Under the pieces are notes generated by a model. The model saw only the letters and a program-made list of their open reading frames with translations. It was not told where the DNA came from and did not search any database. Position numbers and translations under genes: made by a program. 64,000 bases of DNA from contig MGZB01000010.1 in NCBI GenBank assembly GCA_001801995.1, positions 1 through 64,000 on the forward strand, in the 5' to 3' direction. Source of the stretch: Gammaproteobacteria bacterium RIFOXYD12_FULL_61_37. GTDB lineage: Bacteria > Pseudomonadota > Gammaproteobacteria > Chromatiales > Chromatiaceae. Shown here one piece after another: positions 26,216-38,620 of this stretch. Numbering within the stretch: position 1 is the stretch's first letter; each line of letters opens with the position of its first letter.

Positions 26216-27453
26216 GAATCGCCGGAATCATCGTCCTTGCCAGCCTGCTTTCGGTCCCTGCCGTGAACGCGGAAATCCCTTCTGAATCAAGCCAGGCCAA
26301 ACTGGACGCCGACTTTCACCGCTGGCTGGAACAGAGCGTCTGGCCTGACGCCAAGAAGCAAGGGATCAGCCGCAAGATCTTCGACGCCGCCCTGGGCAAG
26401 GTCAGCCTAGACCTGAGCCTGCCCGACTTGGTGCTGCCCGGCTCAAAGGAACCGCCCAGCGGCAAGCAATCGGAATTCAGCAGTCCGGGGCGCTACTTCA
26501 AGCCCAGCCAGGTCGATTACCTGGCACGCCAGGGCAAGGCGCTGCTGGAGCAGTGGCGCGAGACCCTGGACCCCATCGAGCGGAAATACGGCGTGCCGAG
26601 GGAGATCATCGTCGCCATCTGGGGCCGCGAATCCAATTTCGGCAAGGCCACCCTGCCCAATGACGCCGTGCGGGTGCTGGCCACCGAGTCCTTCCTCGGC
26701 GCCCGCAAAGAAAAGTTCTACCCCGAGCTGCTCGCCGCTCTGGTCATCCTGCAACAGGACCAGATCGCCCCCGCCGATCTGAAAAGCTCCTGGGCCGGGG
26801 CGCTCGGCAACCCCCAGTTCCTCCCCTCCAAATTCCTGGAATTCGCCGTCGATTTCGACCAGGACGGCAAGCGCGATATCTGGAACTCGGTCCCCGACAC
26901 CCTCGCCTCCATCGGCCATTACCTCAACAAACATGGCTGGGTGGTTAAGCGCGGCTGGGGCTGGGAGATCAGCCTTCCCGACAGCCTCTCCTGCACCCTG
27001 GAAGGCCCGGACCAGGGCAAAAAGGTCGCGGACTGGGAGAAGCTCGGCGTCAAACGCATCGGCGGCGACCCCTTCCCCACCAAGGAGAAGGGCAAGCAAG
27101 GCTTCCTCATGCTCCCCGCCGGAAGACAGGGTCCCCGCTTCCTGGCCACCGAGAACTTCTACGCCCTCAAGGAATACAACGAATCCGACCTCTACGCCCT
27201 CTTCATCGGCCACCTGGCCGACCGCATGAAGGGCGGCGGCCCCATCGCCGGGACCTGGGAAGAGATCGGCGGCTTCACCCGCGCCGATGTCCTCGCCATG
27301 CAGTTGAAGCTCCAGTCCCAAGGCCACGACGTAGGCAAGGCCGACGGCCTGGTCGGCTTCAAGACCCGCCGCTCCCTCGGCCGCTGGCAGGAACAGCAAG
27401 GTTTGAAGGCCACCTGTTTTCCCGATGCGGGATTGATCGAGAAGATTCGCTGA
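26212..27453 (+). CDS. MltB-family lytic murein transglycosylase with C-terminal peptidoglycan-binding domain
   Basis: This 413-residue periplasmic enzyme cleaves glycan strands of peptidoglycan to 1,6-anhydro-muropeptides. It has a signal peptide (GIIVLASLLSVPAVNA), then an SLT_2 domain with the catalytic Glu in IWGRESNFGKATLPNDAV, the family motif GALGNPQFLPSKFLEFAVDF, and a C-terminal PG_binding_1 domain (LQSQGHDVGKADGLVGFKTR). It is coupled by a 4-base overlap to the large PEPCK-like gene upstream, an unexpected partner. A terminator hairpin follows at 27481. Confidence 0.9.
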   Translation: MRIAGIIVLASLLSVPAVNAEIPSESSQAKLDADFHRWLEQSVWPDAKKQGISRKIFDAALGKVSLDLSLPDLVLPGSKEPPSGKQSEFSSPGRYFKPSQVDYLARQGKALLEQWRETLDPIERKYGVPREIIVAIWGRESNFGKATLPNDAVRVLATESFLGARKEKFYPELLAALVILQQDQIAPADLKSSWAGALGNPQFLPSKFLEFAVDFDQDGKRDIWNSVPDTLASIGHYLNKHGWVVKRGWGWEISLPDSLSCTLEGPDQGKKVADWEKLGVKRIGGDPFPTKEKGKQGFLMLPAGRQGPRFLATENFYALKEYNESDLYALFIGHLADRMKGGGPIAGTWEEIGGFTRADVLAMQLKLQSQGHDVGKADGLVGFKTRRSLGRWQEQQGLKATCFPDAGLIEKIR

Positions 27454-27480
27454 AAGACGGAAAGAGAAGTATCTGAAACG

Positions 27481-27508
27481 AAAACGGCCCCAATCATGGG
27501 GCCGTTTT
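27481..27508. terminator. Bidirectional terminator between mltB-type gene and tRNA-Ser
   Basis: Stem AAAACGGCCCCA / TGGGGCCGTTTT around ATCA. The T-run after the right arm serves the plus-strand gene and the A-run before the left arm serves the minus-strand tRNA. Confidence 0.8.
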
Positions 27509-27514
27509 GCTTGT

Positions 27515-27604
27515 TGGCGGAGGGGGTGGGATTTGAACCCACGGACGGGATTAACCGTCGCCGGTTTTCAAGACCGGTGCAATCAACCGCTCTGCCACCC
27601 CTCC
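27515..27604 (-). tRNA. tRNA-Ser(UGA)
   Basis: On the minus strand the gene starts GGAGGGGTGGCAGAGCGG and ends CCCCTCCGCCA. It has the long variable arm of serine tRNA (GCGACGGTTAATCCCGTC) and an anticodon arm CCGGT-CTTGAAA-ACCGG, giving anticodon TGA. The CCA is encoded. All stems pair well, so it looks functional. Confidence 0.95.
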
Positions 27605-27656
27605 GGGTTTGGGTCGCATTGCTGCGGGAAGCGGGCAAGGATACTGAAAGAACCCA

Positions 27657-28136
27657 TCAAATTCCAGACCCCATTGCCCCAAACTCAGTGGCGAACAGAT
27701 AGCGAATGCAATCCTTGTTGGTGTGGGAAGAGCTTTTGCCGTAGGCCTCCCACCAGGGCAGCCAACGGTATTGGCGGTGCTCGTCCCCGTTCAGGTGGAT
27801 GGTGCGCCGGCTGGATACCTCCAGGGCGAACCAGTGTTCGAGATTCACATGCTGATCGGGCGCGTAGCGTTCCCGCCAGGGAGGGCGAATGTTGAATGTG
27901 GCGCTGATCCTGAGATCGCGCAAGGGGCCGGGCATCAGCCCCGTCTCTTCGTTCAACTCACGCCGGGCGGCATGAAGCGGCGATTCCCCCCACTTGAGGC
28001 TACCCGTAACCGACTGCCAGAACCCCGTGGGGTGGGTTCTTTCCATCATCAAAACCTCGCCGAACCGGGTGAACACCACCACCAGCACTGACTCGGGCCG
28101 CTTGAAAGTGACAGCGTTTTCAGCGGACTCATCCAT
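27657..28136 (-). CDS. nudB: Dihydroneopterin triphosphate diphosphatase (Nudix), folate synthesis
   Basis: This 159-residue Nudix hydrolase removes diphosphate from dihydroneopterin triphosphate in folate synthesis. The Nudix box is complete: GSLKWGESPLHAARRELNEE then TGL. Flanking motifs FWQSVTG and EHRQYRWLPWWEA fit NudB. I start at the ATG at 28136, which has a GGAG site upstream; a longer version from 28181 adds nothing family-like. In gammaproteobacteria nudB usually lies directly downstream of aspS, and it does so here except that a hicAB module has been inserted between them. Confidence 0.88.
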   Translation of the reverse strand: MDESAENAVTFKRPESVLVVVFTRFGEVLMMERTHPTGFWQSVTGSLKWGESPLHAARRELNEETGLMPGPLRDLRISATFNIRPPWRERYAPDQHVNLEHWFALEVSSRRTIHLNGDEHRQYRWLPWWEAYGKSSSHTNKDCIRYLFATEFGAMGSGI

Positions 28137-28274
28137 CTTTACTCTCCTGTTGCCCGTCAGCCATCGAGGAGCAGGAGTCATCTCCCTCGAAACGGCGTCC
28201 CGGACCGATATCCCAAACCATTTGACTCCTGTCCAATAACACTAGCACTCCGCCCCGTTCCGGTCGAGACGGGG

Positions 28275-28320
28275 TGGATAAAAAAGAAAGGCCCGTCATC
28301 CGACGGGGATGACGGGCCTC
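28275..28320 (-). terminator. Terminator hairpin on the minus strand, downstream of hicAB
   Basis: AGGCCCGTCATCC at 28290-28302 pairs with GGATGACGGGCCT at 28307-28319. On the minus strand it is followed by TTTCTTTTTT. It would end transcription coming from hicAB. The 190 bases between it and hicB hold only a repeat arm and a doubtful 33-codon frame. Confidence 0.8.
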
Positions 28321-28470
28321 CTCTCGCATTGACCCGGTCAGGCCCGAGAGACAGTCAGCGCCCCGCCCGTCTTGTGAGGCCGCTTCGCGCAGAGGTGATC
28401 GAACAAGCAGCCAAAGATGCGGTGAGGGACGAACCGCATCAATCGGGGATGAAGGTCAGGCAACGATGTT

Positions 28471-28500
28471 AAGTGTATTTAGTAAACTGGCGCTGTAATT
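28471..28500. repeat. Half copy of the dispersed palindrome
   Basis: AGTGTATTTAGTAAACTGGC then GCTGTAATT matches the right arm of the palindrome at 22541-22602 with a few changes. It ends only 9 bases before the hicB stop. Confidence 0.75.
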
Positions 28501-28508
28501 CATTGTTT

Positions 28509-28721
28509 TCAGGCACGAACTTCAACAAATGAACTTGAAGAATGCGGTACCGGAATGCACCGGCCTTCTTCCCTAAGTCCTTCAATATGGAATTCGATGG
28601 CCTCTTGAATGAGCTGAAGTGCCTCTTCCTGAGACTCTCCAACGGCTATGCAACCAGGAAGGTCGGGGACATAGGCACCAAAGCTTGTTGGGCCTTCTTC
28701 GATAACAACCATATAGCGCAT
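28509..28721 (-). CDS. hicB: HicB-type antitoxin, 70 residues
   Basis: Reads MRYMVVIEEGPTSFGAYVPD then LPGCIAVGESQEEALQLIQEAIEFHI: the partial RNase H-like HicB fold with the FGAYVPDLPGC motif. It neutralises HicA by direct binding. It follows hicA by 8 bases on the same strand. This short form lacks an obvious C-terminal DNA-binding domain, so autoregulation may be weak or involve another factor. Confidence 0.9.
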   Translation of the reverse strand: MRYMVVIEEGPTSFGAYVPDLPGCIAVGESQEEALQLIQEAIEFHIEGLREEGRCIPVPHSSSSFVEVRA

Positions 28722-28729
28722 ATGAACCT

Positions 28730-28918
28730 CTACGATTTAAGTCCTGCTTGCTTCAGTACACTGACAAGAGTTCCAGGCGGAACATCTACGCTGGGTTTTC
28801 CAGCAATCGTGACCGTACCGGATTTAATAGGATGGTGGAACTGGCGATGGCTTCCTTTTTGCCGCACCTGCTGCCAGCCATCTCGTTCGATTATGGCGAT
28901 AAGATCCTTAACCTTCAT
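28730..28918 (-). CDS. hicA: HicA-type mRNA interferase toxin, 62 residues
   Basis: Reads MKVKDLIAIIERDGWQQVRQ then KGSHRQFHHPIKSGTVTIAG, with the catalytic His of the GSHRQFHH motif of HicA (dsRBD-like fold) that cleaves mRNA. Toxin first, antitoxin second is the common order. The module stands between aspS and nudB, genes that are usually adjacent, which suggests insertion. Confidence 0.9.
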   Translation of the reverse strand: MKVKDLIAIIERDGWQQVRQKGSHRQFHHPIKSGTVTIAGKPSVDVPPGTLVSVLKQAGLKS

Positions 28919-28966
28919 GCCACGAGCTTAGCACAGCACCTTCCCGACTCCATTCACTCCAAATAA

Positions 28967-29000
28967 AAAGACCCGGTCCCTGTGGAGGAACCGGGCCTTT
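28967..29000 (-). terminator. Terminator of aspS
   Basis: On the minus strand, GGCCCGGTTCC pairs with GGGACCGGGTC around a short loop and is followed by TTTTT. It lies about 20 bases past the aspS stop. Confidence 0.85.
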
Positions 29001-29020
29001 GGATGTTGCTGGAGAAGGGC

Positions 29021-30811
<1,791 letters not shown>

Positions 30812-30867
30812 GTCGGAGATTCCCAAAGATTGGATGGCAGTGGTGCTGCCGGAAAAGAGCGGAGATA

Positions 30868-31494
30868 TTAAGGATTTACCGAATCGCCCGCAAGTTCGGC
30901 AACCTTGTGGGCGGGGACCACGGCCCCCATGGAAAGGAGCATCTTCAGCCCCTCGTCCACGCTCATGTCCAACTCGACCACTTCTTCCCTGGCGGCCATG
31001 ACGAAATAGCCGCCGGTGGGGTTGGGCGTGGTAGGGACGTAGAGATTGACCACTTGGCGCCCGGTCTTCTCCTGGGCCTCACCCACGTCGAGCCCGGTCT
31101 GGAAGGCCAGGGTCCACATGCCCTTGCGCGGCCATTCCACCAGCACCACCTTGCGAAAGGACTGGCTGCTGTCGGAGAACATGGTCTCGGCGAGTTGCTT
31201 GGAGGCGGAATAGACGGAGCGGACGAAAGGGATGCGTGAAAGCAGTTTCTCCCAAATCGCAACCAGGCGACGGCCGAAAAAGTTGGCGACGAGGACGCCG
31301 GTCAGCAGCACCACCAGCACCGAGAGCACCACCCCCAGTCCGGGGATGTGAAAGCCCAGCAACTGATCGGGCCGGTAGTGCTCCGGCATCAGCAGCAGGA
31401 CGCCGTCCAGCCAATTGACCAGCAGCTTGACCACCATCAGGGTCACGCCCAGCGGCAGCCAGATCAGCAGTCCGGCCACCAGATAACGCTTCAT
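30868..31494 (-). CDS. DUF502 family inner-membrane protein
   Basis: This 208-residue protein has two N-terminal membrane helices ([20 protein letters not shown] and [20 protein letters not shown]) followed by a conserved soluble domain with [38 protein letters not shown] and [17 protein letters not shown], all hallmarks of DUF502. Function unknown. It is cotranscribed with fmdB (11 bases upstream) and aspS (56 bases downstream), the conserved arrangement. Confidence 0.9.
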   Translation of the reverse strand: MKRYLVAGLLIWLPLGVTLMVVKLLVNWLDGVLLLMPEHYRPDQLLGFHIPGLGVVLSVLVVLLTGVLVANFFGRRLVAIWEKLLSRIPFVRSVYSASKQLAETMFSDSSQSFRKVVLVEWPRKGMWTLAFQTGLDVGEAQEKTGRQVVNLYVPTTPNPTGGYFVMAAREEVVELDMSVDEGLKMLLSMGAVVPAHKVAELAGDSVNP

Positions 31495-31505
31495 GCCGGA
31501 CCCCG

Positions 31506-31778
31506 TTACTTACTGGCCGGGCAACAACCGCCGCCCGATGCGCAGGCGGGCGCGCTCTCGGACTTGGAGGAGGATTCATGCACGTTTTTCTTGTTACCCG
31601 ACTTGAAGTCGGTCTCGTACCAGCCGCCGCCCTTGAGGCGGAAACCGGGCGCGGAGAGCTGCTTCTTCAGCTCCGCCTTGCCGCAGGCGGGGCAATCGGT
31701 CAGCGGCGCGTCGCTGATCTTCTGCATGGCTTCGAATTCATGACCACAGGCGTCACAACGGTAATCAAAAAAAGGCAT
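31506..31778 (-). CDS. FmdB-family zinc-ribbon protein, 90 residues
   Basis: Starts MPFFDYRCDACGHEFEAMQK and continues DCPACGKAELKKQLSAPGFR: two CxxC knuckles form the FmdB/CxxC_CXXC_SSSS zinc ribbon, followed by FRLKGGGWYETDFK, typical of the family. The tail is Ser/Lys-rich with GGGCC. It is a putative regulatory protein of unknown target. First gene of the fmdB-DUF502-aspS operon. Confidence 0.9.
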   Translation of the reverse strand: MPFFDYRCDACGHEFEAMQKISDAPLTDCPACGKAELKKQLSAPGFRLKGGGWYETDFKSGNKKNVHESSSKSESAPACASGGGCCPASK

Positions 31779-31852
31779 GGAAAGGACCTCGGATACAACG
31801 GGAGAAGCGGAAAGATCCCGGTTGAACCTGGGATCGACACATCATAGGCTTA

Positions 31853-31920
31853 GAGGCTGTGAAAATATCCCACCTACTGCAAACGGCCCTGGACGCGGCG
31901 GGGGATTTTTTCACAGCCTC
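31853..31920. repeat. 68-bp inverted-repeat element (GAGGCTGTGAAAA ends)
   Basis: GAGGCTGTGAAAATATCCC at 31853-31871 is mirrored by GGGATTTTTTCACAGCCTC at 31902-31920. It is a compact hairpin element between the divergent fmdB and acuI-type genes. It may be a nonautonomous mobile repeat. A loosely similar start occurs at about 54294. Confidence 0.65.
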
Positions 31921-32005
31921 ATAGACCCCAATAAATGGGGGCAATCCGGTCAAACACAATGGGCGCGGATTATACAAAAAGAATCAACGCAGATGAGAGC
32001 CGTTC

Positions 32006-32995
32006 ATGCAGAAAATCAACGCATTCCGCATCCATAACGACAACGAAGGCTATCGCTCGGGACTGGAGGCGGTCAGTCTGGGGGAAATCGGTGGGGGTGG
32101 CGTCCTGATCGAGACCCAGTATTCCAGCGTCAATTATAAGGATGCCCTGGCCGGCACGGGGCGCGGCAAGATCGTCCGCCGGTTCCCCCTTATCGGCGGC
32201 ATCGACTGCGCCGGGACCGTGGCCGAGTCGGACGATCCGCGCTTCCGGCCCGGCGATGTGGTGCTGGCCACCGGTTACGGCCTCGGGGTCAGTCATGACG
32301 GCGGCTATTCCCCTTATGTGCGACTCCCTGCCGGTTGGGTCGTCGCCATGCCCCAGGGGCTGGAACCGAGAAGCGCCATGCTGCTGGGCACAGCCGGATT
32401 CGCCGCCTGTCTCGCCCTGCTCCGCATGGAGCGCAACGGACAGACGCCCGAACTGGGTCCCATTGCTGTTACCGGCGCCAGTGGTGGCGTGGGCAGCCTG
32501 GCCGTGATGCTCTTTTCCCGCCTCGGTTACGAAGTGGTCGCCATCAGCGGCAAGCCCGAGCGGTGGGCCTGGCTGGAACGGCTCGGCGCCGCCCGGGTGA
32601 TCGGCCGGGACGAACTGGAGTTGAGCGATCACCCCCTCGACCGGAGTTATTGGGGCGGCATCGTCGATAACGCTGGGGGCGAGATCCTGGCGGGCCTGCT
32701 GCCCCAGATTGCGAGAGGCGGCAACGTGGCCGCCATCGGCCTGGCCGCCGGCCACGAACTCATCACTTCCGTCATGCCGTTTATCCTGCGTGGCGTTTCG
32801 CTGCTGGGCGTCAACTCGGCCGACAGTCTTCACGACACCCGCCTTGCCGTCTGGGAACGGCTGTCCTGCATTCTGGGTTCCCATTCCCTCGACCTCATCC
32901 TCAACCGCGAAATCGGCCTGGACGGACTCCCCGCCGCCTTCGACCAAATCCTGGCCGGCCGGGTGTGGGGACGAGTCCTGGTGAGGACGCGGTAG
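32006..32995 (+). CDS. acuI: YhdH/AcuI-type NADPH-dependent acryloyl-CoA reductase / quinone oxidoreductase
   Basis: This 329-residue medium-chain dehydrogenase/reductase, zinc-free type, probably reduces acryloyl-CoA to propionyl-CoA. It has the N-terminal catalytic domain (SSVNYKDALAGTGRGKIVRR, GGIDCAGTV) and a Rossmann domain with VTGASGGVGSLAVMLFSRLG. The end (RGVSLLGVNSAD) is typical of the YhdH/YhfP group. A single gene, divergent from fmdB. The enzymatic role is inferred from the family. Confidence 0.82.
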   Translation: MQKINAFRIHNDNEGYRSGLEAVSLGEIGGGGVLIETQYSSVNYKDALAGTGRGKIVRRFPLIGGIDCAGTVAESDDPRFRPGDVVLATGYGLGVSHDGGYSPYVRLPAGWVVAMPQGLEPRSAMLLGTAGFAACLALLRMERNGQTPELGPIAVTGASGGVGSLAVMLFSRLGYEVVAISGKPERWAWLERLGAARVIGRDELELSDHPLDRSYWGGIVDNAGGEILAGLLPQIARGGNVAAIGLAAGHELITSVMPFILRGVSLLGVNSADSLHDTRLAVWERLSCILGSHSLDLILNREIGLDGLPAAFDQILAGRVWGRVLVRTR

Positions 32996-33087
32996 AAACG
33001 CGGTTTAACCTGCCCAGAATCCGCCCCGGTAGGCTATTGTTATCTCGAAATCCCGTAACCGTTCACAGCCCCTGAGGAGAACGAATC

Positions 33088-33891
33088 ATGCAGTTCCTTC
33101 GAAATTCATTGTTACTTTCGCTGGCGGCCTTTCTATCCTTGACCGGCTGCGGCCAGCAAGCCCCCACGGGGGCGCAGGAATCCAAGCCGGAGCTGCTGAT
33201 CTATTGCGGCATCACCATGGCCCATCCCATCACGGCCATCGCCAAGATCATCGAGAAGGAGCGGAACCTCACCATCCGGGTCAACCAGGGGGGTTCGGAG
33301 GATCTCTATCAGAGCCTCAAGGAGAGCCGCAAGGGCGATCTCTATCTGCCCGGCTCGGCCTCTTACCGGAAGCAATATCTGCCCGACGGTCTGCTGGGCG
33401 ACTTTGTCCATGTGGGCTACAACCAGGCGGCGTTGCTGGTGCCCAAGGGGAATCCCAAGGGACTGAAGGCGGATCTGAACAACTTGACCCGCAAAGATCT
33501 GGCCGTGGTCGCCTGCAACCCCGACACCGGCAGCATCGGACGGGAGAGCAAGCGCATCCTGGAGAAGTTCGGCAACTATCAGGCGGTGATGGGCAACGCC
33601 GTCTTCCTGACCACCGATTCGCGCAACATGAACAAGGCGCTGGCGGACGGGGACGCGGACATCATCCTCAATTGGCGCGCCACGGCCTTCTTCCCGGAGA
33701 ACAGCGGCAAGTTCGACGTGCTGGACCTGGACCCGGCCGTGGCCGAGCCGAAGAAGCTGCTCTTGAATATTCTCACCTTTTCCAAATATCCCGAGGTGGC
33801 GAAGCGCTTCATGGAATACGCCGCCTCGCCCGAGGGGCAGGAGATCTTCCGGCAATACGGCTTTATCGATAACACGAAAAAATTCGACTAA
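33088..33891 (+). CDS. Periplasmic solute-binding lipoprotein paired with a hybrid sensor kinase
   Basis: A 267-residue lipoprotein with lipobox LSLTGCG. The mature part resembles ModA/PstS-like binding proteins: LLIYCGITMAHPITAIAKII near the start, SRKGDLYLPGSASY, ACNPDTGSIGRESKRIL, and the end YAASPEGQEIFRQYGFIDNT. No ABC permease or ATPase is nearby. Instead, a membrane histidine kinase begins only 9 bases after the stop. It is therefore likely the ligand-sensing partner of that kinase, like AioX-AioS or TorT-TorS, rather than a transport component. The ligand is probably a small oxyanion; this is inference. Confidence 0.8.
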   Translation: MQFLRNSLLLSLAAFLSLTGCGQQAPTGAQESKPELLIYCGITMAHPITAIAKIIEKERNLTIRVNQGGSEDLYQSLKESRKGDLYLPGSASYRKQYLPDGLLGDFVHVGYNQAALLVPKGNPKGLKADLNNLTRKDLAVVACNPDTGSIGRESKRILEKFGNYQAVMGNAVFLTTDSRNMNKALADGDADIILNWRATAFFPENSGKFDVLDLDPAVAEPKKLLLNILTFSKYPEVAKRFMEYAASPEGQEIFRQYGFIDNTKKFD

Positions 33892-33900
33892 TAGGGAAAG

Positions 33901-37761
<3,861 letters not shown>

Positions 37762-37828
37762 GAGGCTGCGAATTTCCCCCTCTCCCTTGGTTGACGGGTA
37801 GGCCAGCCCACCCCTTTTTCATCTTCTG

Positions 37829-38137
37829 TCAGGGCAAAAGTACGGGCGTCCTCGGCTTCATTGTCAGCTCCAACCCAAGCGCCCGAGCCACCTTGAGAAT
37901 AGTGGCAAAGCTGGGGTTACCCTCGCCGGACAGCGCCTTGTACAGTCCCTCCCGCGTCAACCCGGTATCCCTGGCCAGTTGCATCATGTTGCGGGCACGC
38001 GCGATGGTGCCAAGGGCGTGGGCGATCAGACGTCCATCACCGGCGTCTTCCTCGATGCAGGCCGCCAGATAGAGCATGATTTGCTCCTCGGTCTTCAAAT
38101 AATCCGCACTGTCATAGCGCGAAAAGCGATTACTCAT
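37829..38137 (-). CDS. HigA-type antitoxin (addiction-module antidote), 102 residues
   Basis: A helix-turn-helix protein of the family annotated as 'addiction module antidote': SADYLKTEEQIMLYLAACIE at the start, then ARDTGLTREGLYKALSGEGN and PSFATILKVARALGLELT. It binds the toxin and the operon promoter. Its ATG overlaps the original stop of the upstream toxin gene (ATGA). The toxin gene is broken, so this antitoxin now appears to be an orphan. Confidence 0.85.
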   Translation of the reverse strand: MSNRFSRYDSADYLKTEEQIMLYLAACIEEDAGDGRLIAHALGTIARARNMMQLARDTGLTREGLYKALSGEGNPSFATILKVARALGLELTMKPRTPVLLP

Positions 38138-38524
38138 TTTTCCTGCCTCCAGAGTTGGGCCAAGCGTCTCGCTTCGGCAATGTCCAATTCTTGCGAATCC
38201 TTATCGCCACCAGACAACAATACGATCACCGTCATTCCGTCCTGAATGAATATAGAGCACACCCCCAAAAACTCCGCTGCGCTCCGTTTTTGACCCCTCA
38301 AGGGGCAAGAAACACTTGGGGCGGCCCTGCGTGTTTCTTGAGAGCCGATAGCCGGGGCCGTAAAAAATCCGTGCCTCCGACACCCCTCCTCCCACCGGCT
38401 TAACGTCTCCGAGATTGCCCAGGGCTATGCGATCGATTCGCGCTTGGATGCGGGCTTGCGCCCGGATATCTCGCAGATTCGTCAGCCAAGTATCGAACAC
38501 ATGGGTCTTGATGATCTCGAACAT
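38134..38524 (-). pseudogene. HigB/RelE-type toxin gene disrupted by a palindromic insertion
   Basis: The N-terminal part reads MFEIIKTHVFDTWLTNLRDI up to YGPGYRL, as in intact toxins. Then about 83-87 bases of foreign palindromic DNA follow (38258-38340 plus a duplicated AGAG). After it, another frame continues with the expected ending FIQDGMTVIVLLSGGDKDSQ then ELDIAEARRLAQLWRQEK, whose TGA overlaps the antitoxin ATG. As it stands, the toxin frame runs through the insert and stops early in the wrong frame at 38201. The toxin is very likely inactive. Confidence 0.82.
38258..38340. mobile_element. ~83-bp palindromic insertion inside the toxin gene
   Basis: The insert contains three internal inverted repeats (on the minus strand CAAGAAACAC...GTGTTTCTTG, CCCCTTGAGGGG and AAAAAC...GTTTTT). 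It is flanked by a directly repeated AGAG (38254-38257 and 38341-38344), a possible 4-bp target duplication. No coding capacity. It looks like a very small nonautonomous repeat. Confidence 0.65.
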
Positions 38525-38620
38525 GATTAATTGTAAACCATGGTTAACACAACAGCAAACACGAACAATGCGGTTCGCTACCGCTCACCACATCAAGTCT
38601 TGGCGCCACCCCGAGGCGCA

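Noticed and set aside
28340-28440. 33-codon leader-like frame on the minus strand before the hicAB terminator
   Set aside because: It ends plausibly, but has no ribosome site, no conserved motif and no attenuator-type alternative hairpin.
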